Origin: Karstenula rhodostoma CBS 690.94
Taxonomy: Eukaryota; Ascomycota; Dothideomycetes; Pleosporales; Didymosphaeriaceae
NCBI GenBank assembly: GCA_010093485.1
Contig: MU001504.1
Span: 1,434,437-1,498,436, forward strand
Direction of reading: 5' to 3'
DNA length: 64,000 nt
Part shown: positions 35,961 to 47,370 of the stretch, one piece after another
Layout of the letters: each line of letters starts with the position of its first letter
Numbering within the stretch: the stretch's first letter is position 1
Notes under the pieces: model-generated
Database searches by the model: none
What the model saw: only the letters and a program-made list of their open reading frames with translations
What the model was told of the DNA's origin: nothing
Translations under genes and position numbers: made by a program

Positions 35961-36093
35961 GCAAGCTCAGGCTGCACACGCTTCCAACGGTGCCGACATG
36001 CGGGCGGAGCGGGGTCAGCAGGGCTCCGGCCGGCCGCAGCAGCGGAGTCAGAAGGATCGGATCATGGGTGGACCGACGCGCCAGGGTAACTAA
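35818..36093 (+). CDS. CDC26: Anaphase-promoting complex subunit Cdc26 with polyglutamine tract
   Basis: Single exon, 91 residues. The N terminus MLRRPATTITLTSADLDAYE matches the conserved Cdc26 N-terminal segment that threads into the Cut9/Cdc16 TPR groove and stabilises the APC/C ubiquitin ligase. Residues 31-49 are 19 consecutive glutamines, coded almost only by CAA. The C-terminal part (QKDRIMGG) resembles fungal Cdc26 ends. Small size and position between two larger genes mean it is easily missed. The polyQ tract is not part of the known binding segment. Confidence 0.8.
35908..35966 (+). repeat. CAA trinucleotide repeat inside CDC26
   Basis: Seventeen CAA codons in a row, then CAG and CAA. 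A pure microsatellite of this kind is prone to length change. Confidence 0.95.
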
Positions 36094-36649
36094 ACTAACG
36101 CGATGATATAAAAGGGCACGCGTGGATTCAACAGCTCGAACACTAAGACACCGAAAGCAGACTTTCGGGTTTTCAAAAGTAGGGATGTGTCAATGGATGA
36201 CTAGACGCTCATCCAATGTATACCGTTGGCAGGTCAAGCACTGGGAATGATTTGGAGTTTGGGGGTAAGAAGATATTGGACGCGGTGAGTTCATTCGCAT
36301 TCCAACAACCCAATGGCCCTAACAACCTTTCAGAATTTGGAGGGCGATTTGAACGAGCCATGGTTTCTTCCAGCGTATACCCCCCAAAGACCCTTCAGCA
36401 CGTGGCTATCGCGGCTAGTTTCTATGACAAACTGATACAACCATTACCTTCATTGCCATGCATTCTCCTTATGCCATGTGAGCAACCCTTTGCCTCATCT
36501 GTCGATGACAGCGGAATGCAACGATGACGCGTCGGCCCGAGCAACGCGGGGAATCTCCCTGGCTACAGCGACACAATATGCCCACCCCTTGATGTCCGCC
36601 AATGTCCTTCCGTATTCTCTTACCACTCGTATGAAGTGAAACCTACAGT
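36094..36649. other. Intergenic, GH16 promoter side
   Basis: No gene seen. Confidence 0.5.
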
Positions 36650-39600
36650 ATGGCACGTCTCAAAACGGCGTCTGCGCTGCTGGTGCCTCTCTTACCTCGA
36701 GCTTCCGCGCTGCAGTACCAACTTGTAAAGGAGTACAACGCTTCGAATATATTTGAGGAGTTTGACTTCTTTAGTGTAAGAAAAGCTCCTATTGACCACT
36801 TTGACTACTAAGCCACAATAGGGCCCTGATCCGACTGGTGGCTTCGTTCAATTTGTGTCCAAGGAAGTTGCTGCAAGCACTCCGCTCATTGGAAACTCCT
36901 CAGACCTAATCTACATTGGTGTCGACGATTCCAACATCTATACCCCCGGCGGCGTCGGGCGACCCAGCGTCCGACTTGAAAGCAAACTCACCTTCACTGA
37001 AGGTCTCTTCGTCATCGACCTGACACACATCCCAGTGGGGTGTGGTACATGGCCAGGTAGCATACCCCTCCCTAATCCGTACTCCACTAGCTGATTATCC
37101 ATCGGATAGCGCTATGGACAACTGGTCTGAACCATTGGCCCACTGATGGCGAAATCGATATCATCGAGAACGTCAACGATGCTCGTGCTAATAACGCTGC
37201 TGTCCATGCAACCGGGGACTGTTTTGTAGACGCTGCCACTTCTCAGACCGGCACCTGGAAGAGCACAGATTGCAGCATCGGCCACGACGATAACCAGGGA
37301 TGCGGGACCGTATTCACTGACCCTTTTAACTACGGTTCCGAATTCAATGCGAACGGCGGTGGCGTCTACGCAATGGAATGGACATCTGACGCCATTAAGA
37401 TCTGGTTCTTCCCACCTACCAGCGTCCCATTGACCCTCTTGAACGGCGGTGTACCAGATTCAGCAACGTTCGGCGCACCGAGCTCCATTTTCAGTGGATC
37501 ATGCTCAGACTCATTTAGCGAAAAGTTCTTTAACCACAGTATCGTTATTGATACTACGTTCTGTGGTGGTTGGGCTGGCGGCACGTTCGGTACTGGTACC
37601 TCAGCGTGCCCGATCAAAGAGGGACTGAGCCCACAAGATAGCTGCATCGACTTTGTAGCGAGCAATCCTGAGGCGTTCAAAGATGCGTACTGGGGTATCA
37701 GAAGCGTCAAGGTATGGGAGAAGGTCCCAGGCTTTACGGTGCCGGGCCTTGCAACACCCGGATTTGTCCTACCCTCACCTGTTGCGACCATCGAGCCACT
37801 TGATGTTCTCATCAAGGGCCCCGTACCTTGGAATGCCTCGAAACCGAATGCAACGATTGAGCCACTAAATGTCTCGACACCGAATGCAACGATTGAGCCA
37901 CTGAATTTCTCGAAACCGAATGCAACGATTGAGCCACTGAATGTCTCGAAACCGAATGTAACGACTGAGCCACTGAATGTTTCACCCCTGACTGGCGGGG
38001 TACTTAATACTGGCAATGACAGCGAAGACATTTTTGAAGACGATGACAACCTCGAAGACGACGAGGACGATGAGGACGATGAGGACGATGAGGACGACGA
38101 GGATACTATTGAGAACGACTGGGACGATGCCCTTGATGCCACCGATGATTTTATCGATCTCGATTCCTTGTCTGATATCCTTGACACAAAAGAGCCCAGC
38201 GGTATCATCATCCAAGTTGTTGACGTAGGCCCTGCTACTTCTGCCGCCGCGGCGCTTTTGAACCAGGCTAAAACAACCCTGTACGATGGCGGTATCCTTG
38301 GCATCCCCTCGGCTTTGCCTACTGTTACTTCCATCCGCGTTCCTTTCGGGTTCGGCAACACTGAAGGCCACAAGGACCTGTTTCCACCAGAATTATCGCT
38401 GCCGCTGCCCACGAAGGGACCTCGCATTCCTGCGCCCAATGGAAACACGGGCATTGTGCCTCCACATCTGCGACCACTTCCACCAGTACGGCAGCAGAAT
38501 CCCGCTCCGAGTGGACCCGTAGGCGTCCAGATACCGAACACTCTCCCTCTGCTACTCCCGGAAGCTGTTGATAGCGCGGCTCAACCGGGACTGGACATTC
38601 CCCAGATCGACATCCCAGATATCACTGCGCCTGAAGTCGCGGCTCCCGAACCGGTCGCCCCAGTAGCCATTCCTCAGCTCAACGCTTCAGCTATAAATCC
38701 CCCGGTAGTTGATTCTCCTGAATTTGGTCTCCCACCCGTACCGGTACCAACAAGCGGAGTCAATACGCTTCTCACACCTCCCAAGCATAGCAACCCCCTC
38801 ATTCCTGCCGGCATCGGTAACACTGGAGTTGTTCCGCCAAGCATCAGCGAGAGCCCCATAGTCAGTCTCTGGTCTTCGTTCGGCCCAGAGCTCAAGAACA
38901 AGCTCATCGCCGCGGCGACGAATCTGCCCCCGCCCTCCCCCGGCAGCAGCCCCCTGACCGATCTTTGGACTTTGCTCAGTCCTGAGCTGAAGAGCGAGGT
39001 TCTGTACGCGGCGAAAAATCTCCCTGCCACGACGCCCGAGAACTCCGTTCCCACGATCTCTGATCTGATCAATGCTGCTTCGAGCGGGAAGATAACGAGT
39101 AAACCTAGTATACCAGGCCTTCCATCACTGGATGTGCCACCTCCTGTTAAGCCTGCCGGTGGACTGTTGGGCTTCCTGGATGCAAAGACGAAGAATAAAT
39201 TGAAGGCTTTGTTTGGGCAGACTTTTGCACCACCGACAGGCGGCGACAACCGGAAACGACAAGTGCCAGTCTCGGGTCCCATCGCAGGTGGGGCGCCGGC
39301 AACCAGTCTACAGCCATTCTCAGGTCTCATTGATAGCACCGTGCCGACCACGCTATCTCTGCCACCAGCAAGCGACCCGCAGCTAGTCCCGGGTCTGATT
39401 GAAGATACTGTACCGAACACTCTGTCTCCGCCACCAACAAGTAACCCGCAGCTATTCCCAGGTCTGATTGAAGACACTGTACCAAAAACGCTACCCCAAC
39501 CAGTAGTAAACAACCTACAGCCGCTTTCAGGTTTCGTTCAGAGTACTGTGCCGAACACATCACCCCGGCCAGTAGCCCCAGTCTTGAAGTTGACCCCGAA

Positions 39601-41587
39601 CGTACCTGTTACTGCACTGACCAGTAAGGACACAACAAAGGCTATGATTGGCCTGCTCAGCTTCCTTGATGACAGCACAAAAGAACAGATAGCCGAGTTG
39701 TTGTTTTCAGAAGATGCATCCACCGCAGACGCTGCGCAGCCACCCACAGATGCCATCGATGGAGTCACGCACAAACTCACCCGTCGCGAAACGACCTCCG
39801 TTTTGACTCTGCAAGATAAAGTCGCTCTCGCGCAGAACGTCTACACCCTGTGCCCCATCCCTGCTGTTGTGGGGATTCCCTTCCCATCACCGAGCGACCT
39901 TGCTGCGGACTTGCTAAACCCCAACAAGACTCTCGAAGACGCTACGGCGATATTCCAACGCAAGCTTCAAGCTTACTTTGACGTGACAGTACAAGCCTGC
40001 TGGACGAAGGTCAACCAGTGGCTAGCGTGGCGACAGCTCCTCAGAAAGTCGGGAACTTCCATCTTGCCCTTCCCTTTCCCGTTACTGAAGCCTGTGATGC
40101 GTATCGAGGTACAACAAAAGGGCGCCGTGGCTGTCGAGGACTCTGACCCGCAGGGCCTCCTCGAGCAGCAAATATACACCATCTGCCCCAAGCCAGATAC
40201 CTTCTCCACCGACCAACTGATCGCCGACCTCGAAGACAAGAACACCTCCATCGAGATCGCCATAAGCAAGTTCCAGAACAAGCTCTGGGCGTACATGGCG
40301 AAGCTGCAAGAGTGCTCCGACAAGATCAGGCAATACGGGCCCAAGCTCAAAGCCCTCAGCGGCACTCCCTCCACCGAGGCGATATCCCATACCACCGACC
40401 ACGAGGAGGTGAAGCGCCATCACGCTCGTCATGTTTCTCCCAGCTTCGTTGACCCTACAGAGCTCTTGGACTACCTGACTCAATTGGAACAATACGGTAT
40501 ATCGTACCAAAGCCTTCCTTTCGACGACCAAAAAAATATCTACGATTCCCTTCTTGCCGGCACCAGCGCCGGGTGGCCCGGGAATCCTCGCAACAAAAAA
40601 CAGCTCCAAGATCTAGTCTTCCAGCTGATACAGGCTACCGCGCCCCAACCAGTGGGGGATGCCTCAGATATCAGCTTGCCGGTTGATGAGGGTGGTCCAG
40701 ACGGTGGTTTCGATGACGGCATCGACACGCCCCCTGGATCTGAGGATGATACCACCGGGAATGATGGTATCGATGGCTTTGCACAAGGAGACCCTAACTC
40801 TAGTAGCCCTGATGAGTTTGACGCGGACGTCGGTGCTGGAACTGCGAGCGATGGCAGCAGTGGTGTTGAGCTTGATGAGAACGGCATCCGTATTGAGCCT
40901 GACGATGGCTCAGCAGATGCTCCTATCGACGATGGTACAACCGAACCTTCAGACATCAACACGCCATTCGAAGCGCCTCCCGAAGAGCCCGTGCCAGCCG
41001 ACGACACCGGGTTTGCCGAAGAAACTCTAGACGACAGCGCCGCAGACGACACCAGCAACGCGAACCCCCCCTTCCCCCTCGAACCCCCAGGCCGCCGCTT
41101 CCGCTTCCGCTCCCGCATCCTCCGCAGCCTCCCCCACCACAAGCGTCAAGAAGACCCCAACGGCGTAATCCCCGACACAGAAGCCCCCGCGGACCTCGAC
41201 GCCATCCTCGGCCCCAACGGCACCCTCGACCCCTACGGCTTCCTGGGTCCTCAGATCGCCTCCCCAAACACCCCTACCCCCACCTCAGACCCGCACGACA
41301 GCCCCGCCGGCGTAGACGACACGCTGTACGACATTCCCGACACGGCCGTCGACGAGGCGAGTCCGGACGTCGACGCGGCGCTGCAGGCGGGCGAGCAGGA
41401 TCCGTTTGGGCAGCTGGCGTATGGCAAGGATGTCGGCGGTGAGGGCGCCGAGGATGGGTGGGAGAGCAAGGAGTTTCTGGGTAAGCTGAGGGATCATGAG
41501 GAGAGCGAGAAGAGCGAGAAGTATCTGGGGGATCCGGAGGATGTGGCGGATTTTGTGGACAAGTTTTTGCGTGGGGATGCACAGTGA
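36650..41587 (+). CDS. Giant secreted GH16 glucanase-like protein with long low-complexity tail
   Basis: Exons 36650-36775, 36822-37056 and 37110-41587 give 1612 residues. A signal peptide (MARLKTASALLVPLLPRASA) precedes a GH16 domain of about 320 residues with the catalytic ExDxxE motif DGEIDIIEN (E135, D137, E140); this fungal branch includes endo-1,3(4)-beta-glucanases. The remaining 1290 residues are unusual: five imperfect repeats of the NATIEPLNVS type (about 346-412), a D/E-only stretch (about 424-461), Pro/Val-rich sequence, four repeats with TVPNTLS-like cores (about 851-944), two copies of a Cys-containing helical unit (about 1017-1080 and 1140-1200), and an acidic C terminus. Dibasic sites KRQ near 835 and 1465, and RRE near 1011, are possible Kex2 cuts. 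No GPI signal is seen. Confidence 0.9.
37785..37985 (+). repeat. Tandem 36-39-bp coding repeats in GH16 tail
   Basis: About five copies of an approximately 36-bp unit whose core is AATGCAACGATTGAGCCACT, differing by few bases. They encode NATIEPLN(V/F)S(K/T)P, each with an N-glycosylation sequon. Confidence 0.85.
39300..39580 (+). repeat. Four degenerate coding repeats in GH16 tail
   Basis: Units of about 70 bp encode a segment with the pattern SG(L/F)(I/V)xxTVPxT then Pro-rich sequence and PQL or LQP. More diverged than the upstream repeats. Confidence 0.75.
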
Positions 41588-44500
41588 GTGGGTGGTGGGA
41601 TGTGACGAGATGGCGGGTTGGATGGGGTGGGTTGGTGGGAAGCTTTGGAGTTGATGATTGATGGATGCCATGTGAGTATGATTTAGGGCTAGGTAACGTT
41701 GTTAAATTGTATTGCGTTTGCGTTTGCGTTTGCGTTTCGAGTAAGGTTGATCGGTTCTTCACTGTCTGTCTCTACTGTGCATTGCTCCCTCCTCGGGCAT
41801 TTCGAGCACACAGCCGTGCATGTTCAGCGCTGTGCTCGACTTGAGAGGTGCGCTCTAAGAAGGGCTGGTCTAGCGTGTACTCCCTTGCAGCCTCGGTGAT
41901 GATATCCATACCTAGGCTATTTCCATCGCTAATTCATGTAGGTCCGGATCACGACTAGAAACGACCATACAGATCTTGCACGGAATAGGCATGCGGAGAG
42001 CCCGTAGCAGCAGGGTCTGCCTTTCCTGACACCCAAGACATCTCGGCAGCTTCATATATGCCGGGGCGGATCCGTCAAATTGCCGGGGAGGGGGCACGCG
42101 GGGCTTTCTTAACGCAGACATACCTAGGGTGTATGTCGTTGTCCATTTGCTAGTGGGCAGAGCCAGTTGGAAGGGGAGTCTAATGTTGCAAGTTGCAAGT
42201 CCATCCAAGGTTGTGTGCGGTAGTCCGCGAAACACCCTGTCCGCGAGGCTGACTTCTCTCTCCCAAGCTTACTGCGCTTCCCGCCCCCAAACGCTCTTCT
42301 CCTCTCCACCCAAGCCTGCGCCACACCACCAGCCGCACAGTCACCTTCCTACCCATGGCAGTTCGAAATCGCCGAGCAGGACCTGCCTTCCCAAACGGGC
42401 GCCCCTCGGCCCACGGTATCGGCTTCGCCCACGCCCACGCGGTGAGCCCGACCGCGTCCCGAAGCGGTAGGTGGTGGGTGTCGCACGTTGAGCAGGCAAA
42501 GGCGAGCTGGAGGAGATACGGCGTAGCAAGCGCGAGGGGTAGGTGACGGTTGGCATCGCAATCGTTACTGCGCCGTTAAGGCGCGCCCTTGGCACGATGT
42601 GGATGATGCCGTGACCGAGGTGGTTGCGCGAGAGCGGGGCAAGACTCATTCTGAGGGGATGCTTGTGCGATGGATGGACGGTTTGCACGTGAAGTGAAGG
42701 GGAAAGGGCGGTGTATGCTGCTCTACGGTGTTAGGTCGTTCATGTGGCGTGCATGGTACAAGCTGTGAGCTGCGAAAGAGGGTTCTGGACCCGAGTGGTT
42801 CCTGTTGGCGTTTTTCTTTTCTTTTGCGACAATTGTCTCTTCCTTACTTGATAGATAGGCGAATGCAACTGCATATGAGATGAAGACTATGCTGGAAGGC
42901 GGATAGGTATCAACGTCTTGTGGAGTGGATGTGGACTGCTAGCCAGAATGCATCGTCGATGCAACATCTTCCCTCGGAAAAGCGTTGCGCTGCAATGAGG
43001 CGGACGTCTGCGTTCGCTTGCTGTGTGGCGTAGGATACATGCAGCAGTTTACGCCGCAAACCATAAAGTTACGGTGGCATTGGGTCTGCTGTGATACCGC
43101 TATTGACGGAGACATTCGTGCGGCCGCGGGACGGCAAACGACAACAAATCTCTCCACCAGGAATCCCAACTCGTCTCAGTGTACTCAGAACGATTCCTGC
43201 GGCCATCTATACTGCATGGGGGTAGGCAATGGAAAGACATGGTACCGCGGCAGCGGAAGACGGTTCGTGCGGAGTTGCGCATAGGAATCACGGCTCGGAC
43301 AGACCTTTTTCAGGTTATGTTGCCGAGCGTAGAACCAAAGCAGAAGCTGGGAGTCGTGGAGAACGCCTTCGCTATGCAGAGAAAGTCAACAGTGGCGGTG
43401 GAGCGGGCATACGGTCGAGTCTCGACTTTGCCCAAGGAGAGGAGCAACCCACACCTGGAGCAGGGCGGCGAAGAGAAGGCTTCTACTCGGAAAGTGACGC
43501 CGCAAGATTGAGAAACCATCGAAAAAAGAGTGTGCACGACTTGGATATAGGTGTATTCAGATGAGTTGGTATTTGGAACCAACATTTGACCATGGTGCAC
43601 AACCCAACGACATGGTCGCGGTGCCGCGGTGTCGTGAGGATGTCTCGTTGAGGTTTAGTGCACACATATAATTCTCCGCACCCTGATGGACGTGGATCCG
43701 GGACGATGCGGATTGCAAGACTCGCCGTCTGGAGGTAGGCTGATCTTGTCGTCGAGGTTCATCTGCCATGGCGACACTGTCTTCGATTTCGCTGCTGCCT
43801 GTCTGTGGGAGAGGCAAATACGAATGTGGCCGCTAATGCATTTCTAGTCCCCACGTCGCCGTCAGATGCAGCGACTACTGCAGCTCGTCTGAACGCGTGT
43901 CCCTAGAAAGCGGTAGTTCGTTTCTCCAGCCTCGGGTACCTGTCGGGGGCTTGAATAACGAGGCCTTGAGATCAGACACGACCTGGATGATGCAATGACG
44001 CGATTGAGTCGCTGGAATTGGAAATCCGCACGAGCGAAGCCAACTACGTGCGACTGTCCATCGTGAAGCGTCGATGGCGTCGATGGCGTCGATGGAGGGG
44101 TTGGTGGCGGTGGTGAGAGTTGAAGGTGTTGCCTACCCGTGGTGCAGCTGGCCGGAAGGTGCGGCCAATGTGGGGAAGGAAGAGGCAGAGGCAGGCTGGA
44201 CCTCGTTCGTGGCCGCGACACCCTCCGCCATCGCGCTCCATCGCGCTCCGTCTCTCCCTCCACTCGACTCTATCGATTCCCCCATTCCACCATTCCACAT
44301 CCAGACGTGCTGGGGCGTACGCGCCTTGACCGCGTTGATTGGCCTGTCGCCGCTGGCATCGCCTGGTGTCGCATGATGGAGCCTGCCCACTTTGCGGAGA
44401 GCACGCCGGCAACGACAGCACTGGACCGAGGACCGTTCTTTACGAAACGGCACCGTCGACGATACAATGTATCGATTGAGTATCAACACCTCCTGCATCG

Positions 44501-45764
44501 GATACACCCGGTCCGGCCTCCTCAGCGGCCAAGGCAATTCGCCCAGGCAGAAAATTCTGCCAGCTGAGATGAGGCACAGCAGCAATTGATTACCTATTGC
44601 TTGTCGCTCAAGCTCTCCTAGAACGCTGACGGGAGTACCGCAAAAGATGTATATCGCCTAGCCTGCAGGCACATACTGGTCGTCATTGGTACACTGTACC
44701 GCCCGACGTTGGGTAGTTGCCGTCACCTTCAACGCCCCGCCCATTCAGCAGCGGGGCTGCTTCGAGGCCCTGCTTGGCTGAGTGAACACGCCATTCCTTC
44801 CAGCGAATGCCCATGCAACTCTGCTGAACCGATGCTCTTCAGCTCGCCATCTTCGAATCAGCGCCCGTCGACGCTGTCAGCAATCAGGCGGTACGTAATC
44901 GCCAAATCATCCAGCGAATGTCTGGCTCGCCGTTGCTGTATCTTAGACGCGGGGAGCCCGTGGGAAAGCAACAAAGTCTAAAGTCCGCGGCACCACAGTC
45001 CAGATGGCAGCGAATTACCTCCTACGAACGGCCAAGCTGGTGACCCTGTCACTGTCGCGCAAGACGGCATTTCTGGTCTGGCGCATCGTTCCTGGCCCCC
45101 GTCACCCCTGATGCGCCGCCACCATATTCCTAGTGAGCGGCTCGTGCAGGGTGCCTTGGCCTTGGCTTCAATCGGTACGTGCACGCAACATGGGTCTTTA
45201 GAACTGGCAGGGGTTCTGGTCTGGGGGTTATGGATCGTCGCTTTAACCAGACCACCAGGGATGCTCCAACCAGAGGTAGCCCTGACGCTAGCTTCTCCCC
45301 CGGGGTCCTGGAGCCACGTTCTCTGCCGTAGCGCGTCACGTATTTGATCGTGCTATGTCCCGCTCTCCTACTTTCTCTCGCCTTGGACTCGTGAGCGCCA
45401 TACCGACCATATATCTCTTATTCACTCTTTACGTCCACTCCGAGCTCCCCGCATCTAGGCCGTTGTCAGTCAGGGACCATTGACAATCGTTGCATCTCCT
45501 ACCTGTCGCACCTCCTCCGTCCCGACAGTCTAGCTCCTTCTACGGTTTCATCTTAGTGCGCCCACCAAGGACTCTCCAGCGAGGACAGTCAGTTGTCGCC
45601 CGTGGAGATACTTGCTCTTTATATCTGCATCAACCATACCGAGATCGAAGCCTGACCTGGAGTTCTATGTCACATTTCCGTCACTACGCTCCTGCGTAAG
45701 GTACGGGATATGGCGAACACAACACTTTCTTCCCCACTTCGGGGGAGATGTCCTGCTCCTTTCT
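41588..45764. other. Long gene-free stretch (about 4.2 kb)
   Basis: No open frame longer than about 150 codons and none with a domain or believable intron structure. Short repeats: four GCGTTT units near 41712-41738 and three GGCGTCGAT units near 44069-44096. A minus-strand frame (42341-42688) with an Arg/Ser-rich start was considered and not called. It may hold a long receptor promoter or non-coding RNAs. Confidence 0.5.
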
Positions 45765-47370
45765 ATGATGCTGCGAATTTTGGCTTTGGTGGATGTACGT
45801 ATGCCTCTAAACTTCGATTCGTTCAACGTCCTGACCTGTATAGTTGTTGAGGGACGGTTCTGTGCCCCCATTCCCAACATGGGGGACTGCTGTCTACCTT
45901 GCCCTTCCACCGACTATCTATATCCTGAGGACTTCAATAAATGGTACCGTGCTGCCGAAGCACTCAACCTAGCTGGTCTTGTGTGCATGGTGTTTTTGTT
46001 GCTGTCTTTTATATGTCTACCCGCTGAGCAGACACGTCGACACTATCTGAGTTACTGCTTGATCGTCGCTGCAATGTTTCTGGCGGTTCGTACCAACCTT
46101 TCCATACGAGAAATGTGTGCTAATATTCAGCCAGCTTGGATTCGTCATTCCTTTCGGCGCAAGACCAGAACAATGCTACGACGAAATCACGCCGAATGAC
46201 ATGTATTCAAGCCTGACTTGCGCATTCTCTGGCGCCTTTATTATCGCTGGGGGCATGTCCATTGCCGTGTGGATTTTCATTCGCGCCTTGTCGATGCACC
46301 TTCAGATCTGCTGGGACGTCATGCCAGGAATGAGGTTCTTCTACTGGGCGCAGGGCCTTGGTTGGACTGTCGCGGCAGTCTTCTTCACTGCCACCATTAC
46401 CGTGACAGGTGTATCGTTCCGTTTTGGCGATGTTTGCCACGTAAACGCTGCGCATTCGCTCTCCGATTTCTGGGGCCCTCTCCTTGCCATCGCCGGCGCT
46501 GCGACTTTGGTCCAGCTTGCGACTTTCGCTTACTGCATCAAAGTATATCTACAAAGCATGTGGACCGACGACAAGACCGAGACACAAAGCAGTATGGGTT
46601 TGCCATCGTACACCAACAGCGTGAAAACTCGGTCACCGCGTGCGATCTACCGCCGTGTACGCAAGGTCGTTTATCTTCAATGGCGTGGGATCACCATCGT
46701 GGTCTTCATCCTGGTGGATGTCGTATTCTTCTCCATTGTCTTCATCTGGCTCAACTCGATCACTACTCACGCCACAGACGATCTTCAGCTTGCGATGCCT
46801 TTCCTAGTTTGCCTGATATCGAACCCAGTCGACCACGAGGTATGCTCCCCTCTTGCGGAGGCACTGTTTGTCAACAAGTCGACAGTGATTGCGATCCTGA
46901 TTATGTTGTCTTTGGCTGGCCTTCAAGTCTTCATTCTCTTGGTTCGTGGGTCCATGTTCACGGGATGGTGGGATCTGGTCCGCTGCAAGCTTGGCAGCAA
47001 ACGGGAGTTCGTGTCTCTTGACGCTCACAAGTACGCGGTTGGCGAACATCAGTTTGAGCTTGCCCAGGTTCAACCCACCATTGCCACGTACCCCGGCACC
47101 CACAGTGCAGATGTGAGCCCGATAAGTCCGAAAGAGAAGGGTGATATCGAACGTTTCCGACGCTCAGTTACGGGCACACCGGACTACTTTAGCAAAGAAG
47201 CCACCCGCAAGTACACAACACCAAATCTGAGCTTCTCCTCCCCGCGAGCTCCATCGCAGGCCGTTACACGCGCCGAATGGGACCCGCGCGCAACTCACGC
47301 AAGAGGTGGACTAGGGTTCCATCCCCCGTTGCCCCACGAGGAAGATTACCAGGCAGACAACACGATCTGA
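45765..47370 (+). CDS. Fungal frizzled/smoothened-like seven-transmembrane receptor
   Basis: Exons 45765-45798, 45844-46085 and 46135-47370 give 503 residues with consistent phases. After a short cysteine-rich ectodomain (CAPIPNMGDCCLPCPSTDYLYPE) come seven hydrophobic segments, then a cytosolic tail of about 120 residues rich in Ser/Pro with SPRAP motifs. The ectodomain pattern CCLPCP followed by seven helices matches the fungal frizzled/smoothened-like GPCR group. It should sit in the plasma membrane; ligand unknown. A Trp/Cys-containing loop (FRFGDVCHVN) may pair with the ectodomain. The start is uncertain: no clear signal peptide is present and the first exon is only 34 coding bases. Confidence 0.72.

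Noticed and set aside
35908..35966. Short regular repeat as a CRISPR-like array
   Set aside because: Pure trinucleotide microsatellite in a eukaryotic gene, with no spacers.
35540..36106. 188-codon plus-strand frame with poly-Asn
   Set aside because: The AAC reading of the CAA repeat. The CAA frame gives a recognisable Cdc26 N terminus.
37366..38541. 391-codon minus-strand frame opposite the GH16 tail
   Set aside because: It is Ser/Gly-rich low complexity created by antisense of the GH16 repeats and the acidic run. The plus strand has a signal peptide, catalytic domain and continuous coding.
42341..42688. 115-codon minus-strand frame with an Arg/Ser-rich, presequence-like start
   Set aside because: No downstream domain or convincing intron, and the opposite strand is equally open. 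Left uncalled, though it could be a small mitochondrial protein exon.
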